Assembly: GCA_017303855.1 (NCBI GenBank)
Contig: JAFLBL010000004.1
Coordinates: 1 to 64,000, forward strand
Reading direction: 5' to 3'
DNA: 64,000 bases
DNA from: Chitinophagales bacterium
Lineage (GTDB): Bacteria > Bacteroidota > Bacteroidia > Chitinophagales > Chitinophagaceae
The notes below the pieces were generated by a model. The model saw only the letters and a list, made by a program, of their open reading frames with translations. It was not told the origin of the DNA and ran no database searches. Shown one piece after another: positions 43,596 to 52,586 of the stretch (position 1 is its first letter; each line of letters opens with the position of its first letter). A program made the position numbers and the translations under genes.

Positions 43596-43976
43596 ATGCC
43601 GATTCAGGATAACTCAACTCCGCTTATTGATCTCAGTTACCTGCTGGAACTGGGAAAAAACAACCGTGCTTTTGTGGGTATGATGCTGAAATCATTCAGG
43701 GATACGGCGGAAGAACATGTTGCCGAAATGGAACAGGCCTTACCTGTTTCGGACTGGGAAAAAACAGCCCGCCTGCTGCATAAAATGAAGTTTGCCCTGA
43801 ATGTGATAGGTGCCAAAAGCCTGGAGGAGGAAATGAAATGGCTGGAAGCCCGGACCCGTCATCCAGAAGATACTTATGCAGAACAGTTACCGGAAAGACT
43901 GGCTGTATTTATAAGTTCCATTAAGTTGCTGCAGTCACAGGTGAACGGGCTGATTGCTTCAGGTGAATGGCAGTAA
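43596..43976 (+). CDS. Stand-alone HPt (histidine phosphotransfer) protein, 126 aa
   Basis: A four-helix HPt domain. The phosphoacceptor is H62 in LLHKMKFALNVIG, the usual H-K-x-K pattern; the C-terminal helix ends with LLQSQVNGLI. HPt proteins pass phosphate from a hybrid kinase receiver to a response regulator. The hybrid kinase at 49018-51699 lacks an HPt domain and could be the donor. The ATG at 43596 is preferred over a TTG at 43584. Confidence 0.85.
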   Translation: MPIQDNSTPLIDLSYLLELGKNNRAFVGMMLKSFRDTAEEHVAEMEQALPVSDWEKTARLLHKMKFALNVIGAKSLEEEMKWLEARTRHPEDTYAEQLPERLAVFISSIKLLQSQVNGLIASGEWQ

Positions 43977-44004
43977 GTTTCAGTGTTCCGGTTCGTGTGG
44001 AAAA

Positions 44005-44037
44005 TAAAAAAACTGGTTACGAGAACCAGTCTTTTTT
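44005..44037. terminator. Bidirectional terminator between HPt and GH20 genes
   Basis: ACTGGTT and AACCAGT (44012-44018, 44024-44030) pair, with A-rich and T-rich sides on both strands. The rest of the 43977-44199 gap shows nothing. Confidence 0.8.
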
Positions 44038-44199
44038 GAATCTTGAACATATAACCATTAAACCTGCCGGTAGAAACCGGACCTTATCCTTGACTATAAA
44101 AATAAATCACTCTGCGGCAGATTAATGATTCTTCGCTGATTATTATCCGAAAATAGGTGTATCTACATAGTGCATGACAATATTTTCCATCACCTCTGA

Positions 44200-46113
44200 T
44201 TATTTTATACCAGCCCTTTTTTTCAGATCAGCTACCGGTATAACCATCATCCGGCCAACCGGGCGGTTATTCCTGCAGGTAATCATTTTTACAGTTACCG
44301 CGTCTTTCGGGATCAGCAAGGGTGTAGTATAAGCCGGGTAATACTGATCCGGAAAAGAGTTGTCGAAGCTGTAATGAATACTCAACCCGTCAATCTCTGT
44401 ACTGAGTCTGAGCAGTACGGAAACTGAATCTTTCTTTTCCGCCACTACGATGGGGTCGTACATACTGGGCGCATATTTTACACCAGCCATTTCCAGGCGA
44501 CTGAAATGCCGTTCCACCCGCTCCGAAAAACCTTCCCAGTTTCTTTTTTCTTTAGGGCTCCAGAGTGCTTCCGCTATTGCCATGCCACGGGGCCAGGTCA
44601 TGTATTGCAGATGCCGGGTAGTATATACCTGTTCGGTCCATAGATTGGCCTGCCCTCCTTTGATGAGTGAAGGGTTTACACCTTCCGGTACAGGTTCAAA
44701 CTGGTAGGCTTTTTTCAGTCGTAAAGTGGCGTATACCGGTGGTTCGATTGAAGCATCGCCCTGCATATAATCTATATAGGCAAAATCAGTAGGACTCATC
44801 ACTACCTCATGTCCCTGTTTAGCGGCTTCAATACCTCCTTTCATTCCCCGCCAGCTCATCACCGCGGCATTGGGGGCGAGGCCACCTTCGAGAATCTCAT
44901 CCCAGCCGATCATTTTTTTGCCTTTACTGTTGATGATTTTCTCCACTCTTTTTACAAAATAGCTTTGCACTTCATCCAGGTTCTTAAGCCCTTTTTCCTG
45001 CATCAGTGCTTTAATCTGTTCACTTTTTTCCCAGAAATTACGGGCCGTTTCGTCACCTCCCATATGGATATAACCAAACGGAAACAGCTCCGCTACTTCA
45101 GTGAATACCTTGTCAAGAAACTCAAATGATTTTTCGAGTGCCGGGCAAATGGTATTATCGAGTGTGCCGTAGAAATGTTGCCCGCCCCCGGGCCAGATCA
45201 TAAAGCGGTCGCCCGGACTTACATAATATTCACCCGGTGTGCAGGATAATTCAGGATAGGCGGCAATAGCGGCGAGGCTATGACCCGGCACATCAATCTC
45301 CGGGAGAATATTGACAAACCGGTCGGCCGCATACTTCACCAGTTCTTTAATATCCTCATGGGTATAGAATCCACCATACGTGGCTTTTTCTCCAGGCAGT
45401 GGTTTTGACAGCGTACCGAATGTGCCGGTTCTTTCCACCCGCCAGGCACCCACGTCAGTCAATTTAGGCAAACTCTTTATCTGTAAGCGCCAGCCCTGAT
45501 CATCGGTCAGGTGTAAGTGTAAAAGGTTGAATTTATACTTCACCATCTGGTCGATATAATCTTTTACCTGCTGTACGGTAAAAAAATGCCTGGATACATC
45601 CAGCATCAGTCCGCGCCAGCCAAAGCGGGGTTGGTCTGCAATCGTTACTTCCGGAAGGGTCCATGACTTTATTGGTTTTTGTCTTTCAGGAAATTCAACT
45701 GCTGCGGGTAATAATTGAAGGAGGGTCTGTGTGCCATAGAATAAACCAGCTGCCTGGCCAGCTTTCAGGGTGATGTTTTTCCGGCTCACGATCAATTGGT
45801 ATCCTTCTGCAGGTATATCTGGCTCATTGGTCAGCACAAAATTGATCGATCCCGGCATATCGGATTTTCCTTTTTTTATCCGGATCAGGTTTCCCCCTGT
45901 ATTTAACCGGTCAGCCAGCTGGTTCACTATTTTCCCGATATCTTCCTGGCCGTTATACCAGATTACAGCATTATATGGCAGCGTACATTGCCCGGCTCCC
46001 TGTTTTACTGACACAGGAGCAGGAATGAGATTCAATGAATTTTTATTTTCACCTTGTGCTGAAAGGATTACAGCACTGAATAAAAAAATAGCAAAGCAGG
46101 TTATTCTTTTCAT
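44200..46113 (-). CDS. Beta-N-acetylhexosaminidase (GH20), 637 aa
   Basis: The signal peptide is residues 1-19 (ending LSAQ). The GH20b N-terminal domain (about 25-150, starting LIPAPVSVKQG) precedes the catalytic barrel (about 155-515) with the Asp-Glu pair D354-E355 in HMGGDETARNFW; these act in substrate-assisted retaining hydrolysis of terminal GlcNAc/GalNAc. Other landmarks are HLHLTDDQGWRL and the substrate-contact segment GGQANLWTEQ. A C-terminal beta domain (about 540-637) follows. It probably degrades chitin-type or host-type glycans in the periplasm. Confidence 0.95.
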   Translation of the reverse strand: MKRITCFAIFLFSAVILSAQGENKNSLNLIPAPVSVKQGAGQCTLPYNAVIWYNGQEDIGKIVNQLADRLNTGGNLIRIKKGKSDMPGSINFVLTNEPDIPAEGYQLIVSRKNITLKAGQAAGLFYGTQTLLQLLPAAVEFPERQKPIKSWTLPEVTIADQPRFGWRGLMLDVSRHFFTVQQVKDYIDQMVKYKFNLLHLHLTDDQGWRLQIKSLPKLTDVGAWRVERTGTFGTLSKPLPGEKATYGGFYTHEDIKELVKYAADRFVNILPEIDVPGHSLAAIAAYPELSCTPGEYYVSPGDRFMIWPGGGQHFYGTLDNTICPALEKSFEFLDKVFTEVAELFPFGYIHMGGDETARNFWEKSEQIKALMQEKGLKNLDEVQSYFVKRVEKIINSKGKKMIGWDEILEGGLAPNAAVMSWRGMKGGIEAAKQGHEVVMSPTDFAYIDYMQGDASIEPPVYATLRLKKAYQFEPVPEGVNPSLIKGGQANLWTEQVYTTRHLQYMTWPRGMAIAEALWSPKEKRNWEGFSERVERHFSRLEMAGVKYAPSMYDPIVVAEKKDSVSVLLRLSTEIDGLSIHYSFDNSFPDQYYPAYTTPLLIPKDAVTVKMITCRNNRPVGRMMVIPVADLKKRAGIK

Positions 46114-46156
46114 GGTGCAATAGAGTTATCTGGCAATTTACTATTTAATCAATTGC

Positions 46157-46184
46157 AAAAAAAAGGCTGACATCCCTGTCAACC
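46157..46184 (-). terminator. Intrinsic terminator of the TPR membrane gene
   Basis: On the minus strand GGTTGACA (46184-46177) pairs with TGTCAGCC (46172-46165) and is followed by eight T. Confidence 0.8.
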
Positions 46185-46223
46185 TCTAAACTTTTCAACC
46201 TCCAACCTCGAACCTCCAACCTC
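46181..46223. repeat. Degenerate tandem repeat (CCTCCAA type)
   Basis: AACCTCTAAACTTTTCAACC, then TCCAACCTCGAACCTCCAACCTC, abuts the 3' end of the TPR membrane gene on the minus strand. Confidence 0.65.
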
Positions 46224-46225
46224 TA

Positions 46226-46876
46226 TTACCCCGGTATCCTCGAAATATACTTCTCAATTTGTTTTATCTGATCCACAATCTGGGGCGTGGTGGGTTTTAA
46301 TGCTTTTGTTTTGCGGAAGAAATCCTTGGCCGCGCGGAACTCCCGTTTATTCATCATCAGGCTGCACATCTGCAGGTAGGCGGCCGCTTCGTTTTCTTTA
46401 TCAGGTAAGCCTTTGCGCAATGCCTGGCGGATATAACTTTCCGCTTGTTTGAGATCGTTTTTCTGCATGGAAAGCATGCCCATCTGCAGTAAACTGGCTC
46501 CTTCGGCTTCCTTCATCGGCATGCCAAGATCCAGTCCTTTCTTCATCATTTTTTCCGCCCCGTCAAAATCCTGTTTCATCATGGCGATATTTCCCTTCAG
46601 GGTAAAAAAAACGGAACGGATCGGTTTATATAACAGGTTCGGAAATTTAATAGAGTTGATGATTTTTTCCGCACCATCCATATCACCACTTTCCATATAC
46701 TCCTGTATGAGCCGGAGCGGGCCGAAGAAAAAATGCCCGGCCACCAGGATTACACCGATCAGGTAAAGCGGAAATGCCGGCCAGAAAGAGGAGGCAAAAT
46801 TCACATATCCTCCAAGCGCAATTAAGGCGAGGCCTATCCACAAACGATATTTAATAAGAACATTATAAAATTTCAT
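46226..46876 (-). CDS. Membrane protein with TPR-like repeats, 216 aa
   Basis: Two N-terminal membrane helices (about residues 12-28 and 32-50) are followed by helical pairs spaced about 34 residues apart (GNIAMMKQDFDGAEKMMKKGL, GMLSMQKNDLKQAESYIRQAL, SLMMNKREFRAAKDFFRKT), which are TPR-like. It probably mediates protein contacts at the membrane; no enzyme signature is seen. It follows its own promoter region and does not overlap the kinase gene upstream. Confidence 0.8.
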   Translation of the reverse strand: MKFYNVLIKYRLWIGLALIALGGYVNFASSFWPAFPLYLIGVILVAGHFFFGPLRLIQEYMESGDMDGAEKIINSIKFPNLLYKPIRSVFFTLKGNIAMMKQDFDGAEKMMKKGLDLGMPMKEAEGASLLQMGMLSMQKNDLKQAESYIRQALRKGLPDKENEAAAYLQMCSLMMNKREFRAAKDFFRKTKALKPTTPQIVDQIKQIEKYISRIPG

Positions 46877-47023
46877 GCGTAATTATTATTTAACCCGGTA
46901 CAACCCGGATTGGTTAATAAGACTAAAAAACTCATTTTCAGCACCTTTTATCTGCGGGGGCTTAAATGAGTGTTGCAAAAGTATTGAAATCCCGGCTTAT
47001 TCCATCGTCCGGGCCGTAGGGTA

Positions 47024-48934
47024 TTAAATGGCTGGCCGGACTGGTAAGACGAGGGAGAATACGGTACCCTCGCTGACTTTACTGGCTACAAGCAGGGATC
47101 CCTTGTTTAGCTGGGTAAATTCGTGACAGAGTTTAAGACCAAGGCCAGAACCCTGTTCACCGGCGGTACCCGTAGTACTTTGAATGGCTTCGTTAGTGAA
47201 TAGTTTAGCAATGGTGGTTTCCTGAATTCCTTTTCCGGTGTCGGCTACTTTAAGACTGAAAGCGCCTGCTCCTGTATGTTCACCGGTAATCCGTATTTCA
47301 CCGCCACGGGGTGTATACTTGATCGCGTTATTGACCAGGTTACGGATAATGAATTTTACCTGGTTACTATCGGCCCAGACACTTGCGTTGGACGGTAACT
47401 CATTGATCAGCCTGATTTTTTTAGAGGATACAATTTCCTGGTACAACCGGAATACATCCCTTACAATTACATGCAGTTCCACTTCTTCCGGCTCGGTTTT
47501 CATTTCTTTCATCTGGAGCCTGGCCCAGGTCATCAGGTTGTCCGTCATTTTGGTGGTGGATTCCAGGTGTTGTTTCAGCTCTTTTACCAGTTCCATCAGT
47601 TGTTCTCTTTGCAACACATCAATATTTTCTTCGAGCAGGTTTGTGAAGGACCAAAGGGAATTCAACGGTGCTTTCATGTCATGGGAAACCACACTGAAAA
47701 ACTTATCTTTTGTGGCATTGAGTTCGGCAAGCTTCCTGTTTTGAGAAGTAATGATCCGGTCTTTCTCCATCAGCAATGCGTTGTTCTTTTTTAAAGCACG
47801 GATATTCCGGATCAGGAGAAAGAGCAGCAACAATAAAAGCAGCAGGAAAATGACCGCGCCTGTAACCTGTGTATTCCGGTTCCGGATAAAGATTTCCTGT
47901 TGCCGGTTGGTTTCGGACAGCAGGTTGTTTTTTTTCTCCATCTCAAAGAGCTGGATAAAACCAAGGGTCAGCCGGTTCCGGTCTTCCAGCTGTATACGGG
48001 TGAGGGAGTCCTGTGTACTTTTGAAAGCGCTGATAATTTCCAATGCCTTGGCGCGGTTATTCCGCTTGATATATTCTTCCACCAGTTTTATATAAACCGG
48101 CTCCACATACTCGGTTAGTTTGTTTTCCTTTACAAAATCCGCCGCCTGGTTGAGAATGTGCAGTTTTTTATCCTGTTCTTTCTGCTGGTCGTATAGCAGG
48201 GACAACTGTATCATTGCTTCAATACTGGCGATCTTCTGGGAATTAGCTCCCAGTTGCCCGGAAATCCGGAGTACAAGCAGAAAATTTTCTTCAGCCTTTT
48301 CATAGTCGCCCCGCTGCAGGAAAATATTCCCCATTACTTTATAACAGGCAGAGAGGACCGGGAGATTATGTAATGAATCATTAATGATGATCGCTTTTTC
48401 CGTAAGCTCAAAACTTTTATCCAGGTCGCCGATATTGAAATAGGTTTCGCCGAGGTTATGTGCCGTTACACCTATCCGTTCCGGAATGTTCAGCCGGGAA
48501 AATATCTCATAGGCTTTTTTATGATACTCCAGTTCATAAGCCCTGTTGCGCAGACGACGATAGGTATGTCCCAATGAAATATGACAACTGGCCACACCGG
48601 CCGAGTCCCTGAGCCTTTCAAAGATTTCCAGGGCCTTTTGCATATTATCAATGGTCAGGTAAAAGCTTCCGTAATAGGAATAGGCACCGGCGAGGTTCCT
48701 GTAGGCGTAGGCTTTGCCTTTTTCATAGAACAGGCCGGAAGAAAGTTCCAGCGCTTCTTTTGCCGTTTCAACAGAGCGGATTGGAGCAACAAATGTAAGC
48801 TCACGGGCAAGGATATTCAGGTTGTCTATCCGTTCTTCAGCCGTAAGCTCCGGGCGTGCCAGTATTTTTTCCAGTGAGTCGACCGGTTGTGCAAATCCGG
48901 TACAGGCCAGCAACAGGCATATCCCGGCAAACAA
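47024..48934 (-). CDS. TPR sensor histidine kinase, about 636 aa
   Basis: An N-terminal secretion or lipoprotein-type segment (LLLACTGFAQ) leads into a periplasmic TPR region (about 20-320), one membrane helix (about 358-378), a coiled linker, the HisKA domain with phosphoacceptor His in FFSVVSHDMKAPLNSL (about 418) and the HATPase domain (NLVNNAIKYTPRGGE, VADTGKGI, GSGLGLKLC). It is complete for signalling. No ATG precedes the signal-like segment; TTG at 48934 is the likely start. Confidence 0.88.
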   Translation of the reverse strand: MFAGICLLLACTGFAQPVDSLEKILARPELTAEERIDNLNILARELTFVAPIRSVETAKEALELSSGLFYEKGKAYAYRNLAGAYSYYGSFYLTIDNMQKALEIFERLRDSAGVASCHISLGHTYRRLRNRAYELEYHKKAYEIFSRLNIPERIGVTAHNLGETYFNIGDLDKSFELTEKAIIINDSLHNLPVLSACYKVMGNIFLQRGDYEKAEENFLLVLRISGQLGANSQKIASIEAMIQLSLLYDQQKEQDKKLHILNQAADFVKENKLTEYVEPVYIKLVEEYIKRNNRAKALEIISAFKSTQDSLTRIQLEDRNRLTLGFIQLFEMEKKNNLLSETNRQQEIFIRNRNTQVTGAVIFLLLLLLLLFLLIRNIRALKKNNALLMEKDRIITSQNRKLAELNATKDKFFSVVSHDMKAPLNSLWSFTNLLEENIDVLQREQLMELVKELKQHLESTTKMTDNLMTWARLQMKEMKTEPEEVELHVIVRDVFRLYQEIVSSKKIRLINELPSNASVWADSNQVKFIIRNLVNNAIKYTPRGGEIRITGEHTGAGAFSLKVADTGKGIQETTIAKLFTNEAIQSTTGTAGEQGSGLGLKLCHEFTQLNKGSLLVASKVSEGTVFSLVLPVRPAI

Positions 48935-49017
48935 CCGGTGGTAGATACGGACTTCAGTTTGCTTACGATTATTGACTGATCCCCCGGGGGTGGCTGGCAG
49001 TATGTTGATGCTTATTT

Positions 49018-51699
49018 TCAGATAGCGTATTCTTTGATTTTGCTGATCAGTTTTTGTTCGTCAAATGGTTTGGTTAGGTAGTCGGTCAGGCCTTCGCGGA
49101 TATAGGCATTCAGTTCTTCTTCAACGGCATTGGCCGTTATCGCAATGATCGGCAGCCGGTCTCCGGTCATACTCCTGATCTTTTTGGTAGCTTCAATGCC
49201 ATCCATTTCCGGCATTTGTATATCCATCAGTACAATGTCATAGTTTTTCCGGGTAGCCAGTTCCACCGCCTGCAGACCGTTATCGGCCATGTCATAACTG
49301 ATGTCGTTATTCCCGAGCATGATCTGTAACAACAGCCGGTTAAACTGATTGTCTTCCGCTACCAGCACACTCAGCCCGGCCAGTTGCTGATTGGCCGTAA
49401 TCTCCGGGTGCGGTATGTTTTTTCTCAGCATCTCTTTGGATTCTTCAAAAGGCAGATTGATTGTTACCATAGTTCCCGCATTTTTTTCACTGTTCACCTG
49501 GATGGTGCCATTCATCAGGTTTACCAGTTCATAAGTGATCGCCAAACCCAGTCCGCTGCCGCCGTATTTTCTTTCAAAGCTTTCATCTTCCTGTGAGAAA
49601 TCCTGGAACAGCCGTTTTTTCATATCCTCATTCATGCCTATGCCTGTATCTATGCATTCAAAAATAACATGATAGGATTTGTCTGTTCTGGAGTGCTGGC
49701 GGCATCGTAGCGTGACAGAGCCCTGTTCTGTGAATTTTACGGCATTGCTGACAATATTGAGCAGAATTTGCCGGACACGGGCCGGATCGCCTATAAAAAT
49801 TTTATTGAGTTTTTCATCAAACTCCACATTGTACTGCAGGTTCCTGGTTGCAGCCGCATCACTGAACAGGTTGAAAACATTATAGAAAATTTCCCGCAGC
49901 CCGAAGTCCACGGTATCAATTTTCATTTTGCCATCTTCAATTTTGGAAATATCCAGTACATCATTAATGATGCTCAGCAGGGCCTTTGAAGACTCATTGA
50001 TTATTTTCAGGTAATACTCCTGCTTCTCGTCCAGGTTTGATAGTGAAAGTTGTTCGGCAATGCCCATGATGGCGTGCATAGGCGTGCGTATTTCGTGGCT
50101 GATATTGGCCAGGAAACGACGTTTTATTTTCAAATGGGCTTCCGCATTTTCTTTGGCGGCTATCAGCTCTTCTTCCAGTTTCTTTTGCCCGGTAATATCC
50201 GCTACCGATCCGACCACTTTCAATGGTTTGCCATCGTTGTCCCGTTTTATCACGATTCCCCGGCTCTGAAACCAGCGATAGCTGCCGTCACGGTGCAGGA
50301 CACGCCTGTCTGACCGGAACTGCTGTGATTTATTGTGCAGGTGATTATAGAGCGCATTTTTCGACTCTTCGAGATCATCCGGATGACAGGTACTGATCCA
50401 GAATTCGGGCGTTGGATGCAACTCCTCCGGCAAATAGCCATAGAGTTCTTTGAGTTTAGGAGAGAAGTACAACGTATTATTTTCAAAATCCCATTCCCAG
50501 GCGCCGAATTCAGATCCTTCAAGGGCGGCATTCCAGCGGGATTCACTTTCTTTCAGTTTTTGCTGGGTCTCCTTGAGCTCACTGATGTTAAACCCGATTC
50601 CGATCATACGGGCAGGTTTGCCATCTGCAGTGTAATGCGTGATCCTTCCCCTGTCCAGCACATACATGTAATGACCATCTTTATGACGTAGCCTTACTTC
50701 TGCTTCATAGGCCGGGCTTTTGCCTTCCAGGTACTGATGTAAACAATACAGGGTACTTGCCTTATCTGCCGGATGAATGCGTTCCTCCCATTCATTCAGG
50801 TTGAACCCGATTTCATCGTCCGTATAGCCAAGGGTCTTTTTCCAGGTGGGTGAATAGTATACTTTATTATTGATAATATCCCAGTCCCAGAGCGAAGCCC
50901 CCGAACTTTCAATGGCCATTTCCAGCCGCAGTTTATTCTCTTCGAGTAATTCCTCCGTTCGTTTTCTTTCCGTAATATTTTCTTCAATGGCAAAAAAACC
51001 ATCCACTTCGCCTTGTTCATCAACTAATGGCTGGCATTTTATTTCTGCCCAGAAGGGAGTACCGTCTTTTTTATAATTCAGTAATTCACATTGAAAGGTA
51101 CTGTATGCGTCCAGTGCTTCTCTGAAAGAACGGATTGTAGCCTGATCACTGTTGATGCCCTGAAGCAGTTTGCCCGGGAGTTTGCCTTTTACTTCTTCAT
51201 GTGAGTATCCGGTTATCTGGCAGAAAGCTTCATTCACCCAGGTGATTTCCCTTTTTTTATTGGTGATGATCAGCATGGATTTAGACTGCTCCAGAATTTT
51301 TTCATGCCTGCGCATCTGTTGCTGATTATGCAGCCGTTGTTCAATATCCCGGCAGATACAAATAATGCCACCATCTTCCTGAATCGTCAGCGTGATTTCC
51401 TGGAATACCGGAAGCCCTGCTTTGTTAATTCCGGTGGTTTCTCCCCGCCATTTTTTCTGTTCCATCAACCGGGGGAAAATGGCGGTATTGATCCGTTCTG
51501 TTTCTTCGGGTCCGTATATGGTTTGCCAGGGCTGACCAATAAGTTCAGCTGCATCAGTATAGCCGAACATGGACAAGTGAACTTCATTCAGGTAGATATA
51601 GTGACCCGATGCGTCAAGCAGGGCAATACCATCCATGGAACTTTCCACGGCGGATTTCATTTTGTCCGACAGGCTGTGAGGAAGTGTTGAATTTTTCAT
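49018..51699 (-). CDS. Hybrid histidine kinase with four PAS domains, 893 aa
   Basis: A soluble sensor with no membrane helix. PAS domains lie at about 15-120, 135-245, 260-385 and 390-510 (for example MLIITNKKREITWVNEAFCQITGY and SLWDWDIINNKVYYSP). HisKA has RRFLANISHEIRTPMHAIMG (about 525-590), HATPase has LLNIVSNAVKFTEQG and GSGLGLAIT, and the C-terminal receiver (about 770-890) has the phosphorylation site in IVLMDIQMPEMDG. It lacks its own HPt domain; the HPt protein at 43596-43976 could accept its phosphate. The ATG at 51699 is preferred over 51726. Confidence 0.92.
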   Translation of the reverse strand: MKNSTLPHSLSDKMKSAVESSMDGIALLDASGHYIYLNEVHLSMFGYTDAAELIGQPWQTIYGPEETERINTAIFPRLMEQKKWRGETTGINKAGLPVFQEITLTIQEDGGIICICRDIEQRLHNQQQMRRHEKILEQSKSMLIITNKKREITWVNEAFCQITGYSHEEVKGKLPGKLLQGINSDQATIRSFREALDAYSTFQCELLNYKKDGTPFWAEIKCQPLVDEQGEVDGFFAIEENITERKRTEELLEENKLRLEMAIESSGASLWDWDIINNKVYYSPTWKKTLGYTDDEIGFNLNEWEERIHPADKASTLYCLHQYLEGKSPAYEAEVRLRHKDGHYMYVLDRGRITHYTADGKPARMIGIGFNISELKETQQKLKESESRWNAALEGSEFGAWEWDFENNTLYFSPKLKELYGYLPEELHPTPEFWISTCHPDDLEESKNALYNHLHNKSQQFRSDRRVLHRDGSYRWFQSRGIVIKRDNDGKPLKVVGSVADITGQKKLEEELIAAKENAEAHLKIKRRFLANISHEIRTPMHAIMGIAEQLSLSNLDEKQEYYLKIINESSKALLSIINDVLDISKIEDGKMKIDTVDFGLREIFYNVFNLFSDAAATRNLQYNVEFDEKLNKIFIGDPARVRQILLNIVSNAVKFTEQGSVTLRCRQHSRTDKSYHVIFECIDTGIGMNEDMKKRLFQDFSQEDESFERKYGGSGLGLAITYELVNLMNGTIQVNSEKNAGTMVTINLPFEESKEMLRKNIPHPEITANQQLAGLSVLVAEDNQFNRLLLQIMLGNNDISYDMADNGLQAVELATRKNYDIVLMDIQMPEMDGIEATKKIRSMTGDRLPIIAITANAVEEELNAYIREGLTDYLTKPFDEQKLISKIKEYAI

Positions 51700-51778
51700 T
51701 GGTGGGCGAAATGCATGAAAATGCATTTAAAAGTACCACTATTTCGCAGGCTTGTCATAATAAGAGAGAAGCGCTAAG

Positions 51779-51801
51779 TGAAAATTAAGTAGTAATACTT
51801 A
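51779..51801. promoter_or_regulatory. Putative control motif upstream of the hybrid kinase
   Basis: GTGAAAATTAAGTAGTAATACTTA shares the GAAAATTAAGTA core with 43436-43451. It lies 80 bases before the hybrid kinase start and behind the response regulator gene. Confidence 0.35.
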
Positions 51802-51868
51802 CCCGGATTTCAGGAAGTAATAAACCAGGAGAAACCGGCTTGTAGCGGGCTTTTCCCATCTTACAACT

Positions 51869-52534
51869 TCAAAACAAACCTTTCGTAAATGCAATCCGGA
51901 GTGCCTGTGCTTTACTGTTCACATGTAGTTTCTGGTAAATGCTGATACAGTGCTTTTTCACTGTATTGGCGCTGATAAAGAGTCTGCTGCCGATTTCTTT
52001 ATATTCAAGCCCCTCACAAAGGAGCTGCAGGATTTCCATTTCACGGTCGCTTAGCTGAAAGATCAGGTCCGTTTTTTCCTTTTCATTTTTTGGGGCGGAT
52101 TGTTGCTGAATTATCTGCAGAATTTTGTAGGCAATACTGGGAGAAATCGGTCCTGCGCCTCCTTCCCACAGCGATAGGAGCATTTCTGTAATCACTTCCC
52201 CGCTTTCTTCTTTCAACAGGTAGCCACAGGCGCCGGCGCGAATGGCCCGGAAGATTTTGTCATCGTCGTCAAATATAGTCAGCACAACAAATTTCGTATC
52301 CGGGTAAAGAGCGGAACCGGTACCGATAGCCGATACGCCATCCGTTTCCGGCATTTCAAGGTCCATCAATACGATATGCGGCAACTTTTCTTTTTTAAGA
52401 TCGCGCATTTGATTCAGAAAATCATCGCCATTGACTGCCTGAAAACTAACGATGAAATCAGGATGACGGGTTAGCTTATCCGCAATTATTCTCCGGTTAT
52501 TCATTTTGTCATCTACAATGGCTACACGAATCAT
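51869..52534 (-). CDS. LuxR/NarL-family response regulator, 221 aa
   Basis: The receiver domain (residues 1-120) has D8-D9, phosphorylation site D58 (IVLMDLEMPETDG) and a switch Lys in GYLLKEESGE. The LuxR HTH (about 155-215) reads LSDREMEILQLLCEGLEYKEIGSRLFISANTVKKHCISIYQKL. It lies 53 bases behind the kinase gene at 52587-54533 on the same strand and is probably its direct partner. The ATG at 52534 is chosen; a TTG at 52540 is an alternative. Confidence 0.93.
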   Translation of the reverse strand: MIRVAIVDDKMNNRRIIADKLTRHPDFIVSFQAVNGDDFLNQMRDLKKEKLPHIVLMDLEMPETDGVSAIGTGSALYPDTKFVVLTIFDDDDKIFRAIRAGACGYLLKEESGEVITEMLLSLWEGGAGPISPSIAYKILQIIQQQSAPKNEKEKTDLIFQLSDREMEILQLLCEGLEYKEIGSRLFISANTVKKHCISIYQKLHVNSKAQALRIAFTKGLF

Positions 52535-52586
52535 AGTCAATCCTGGTTTTTATTAAATGATGTGTCTTTTGTACTATGCTACCGCA

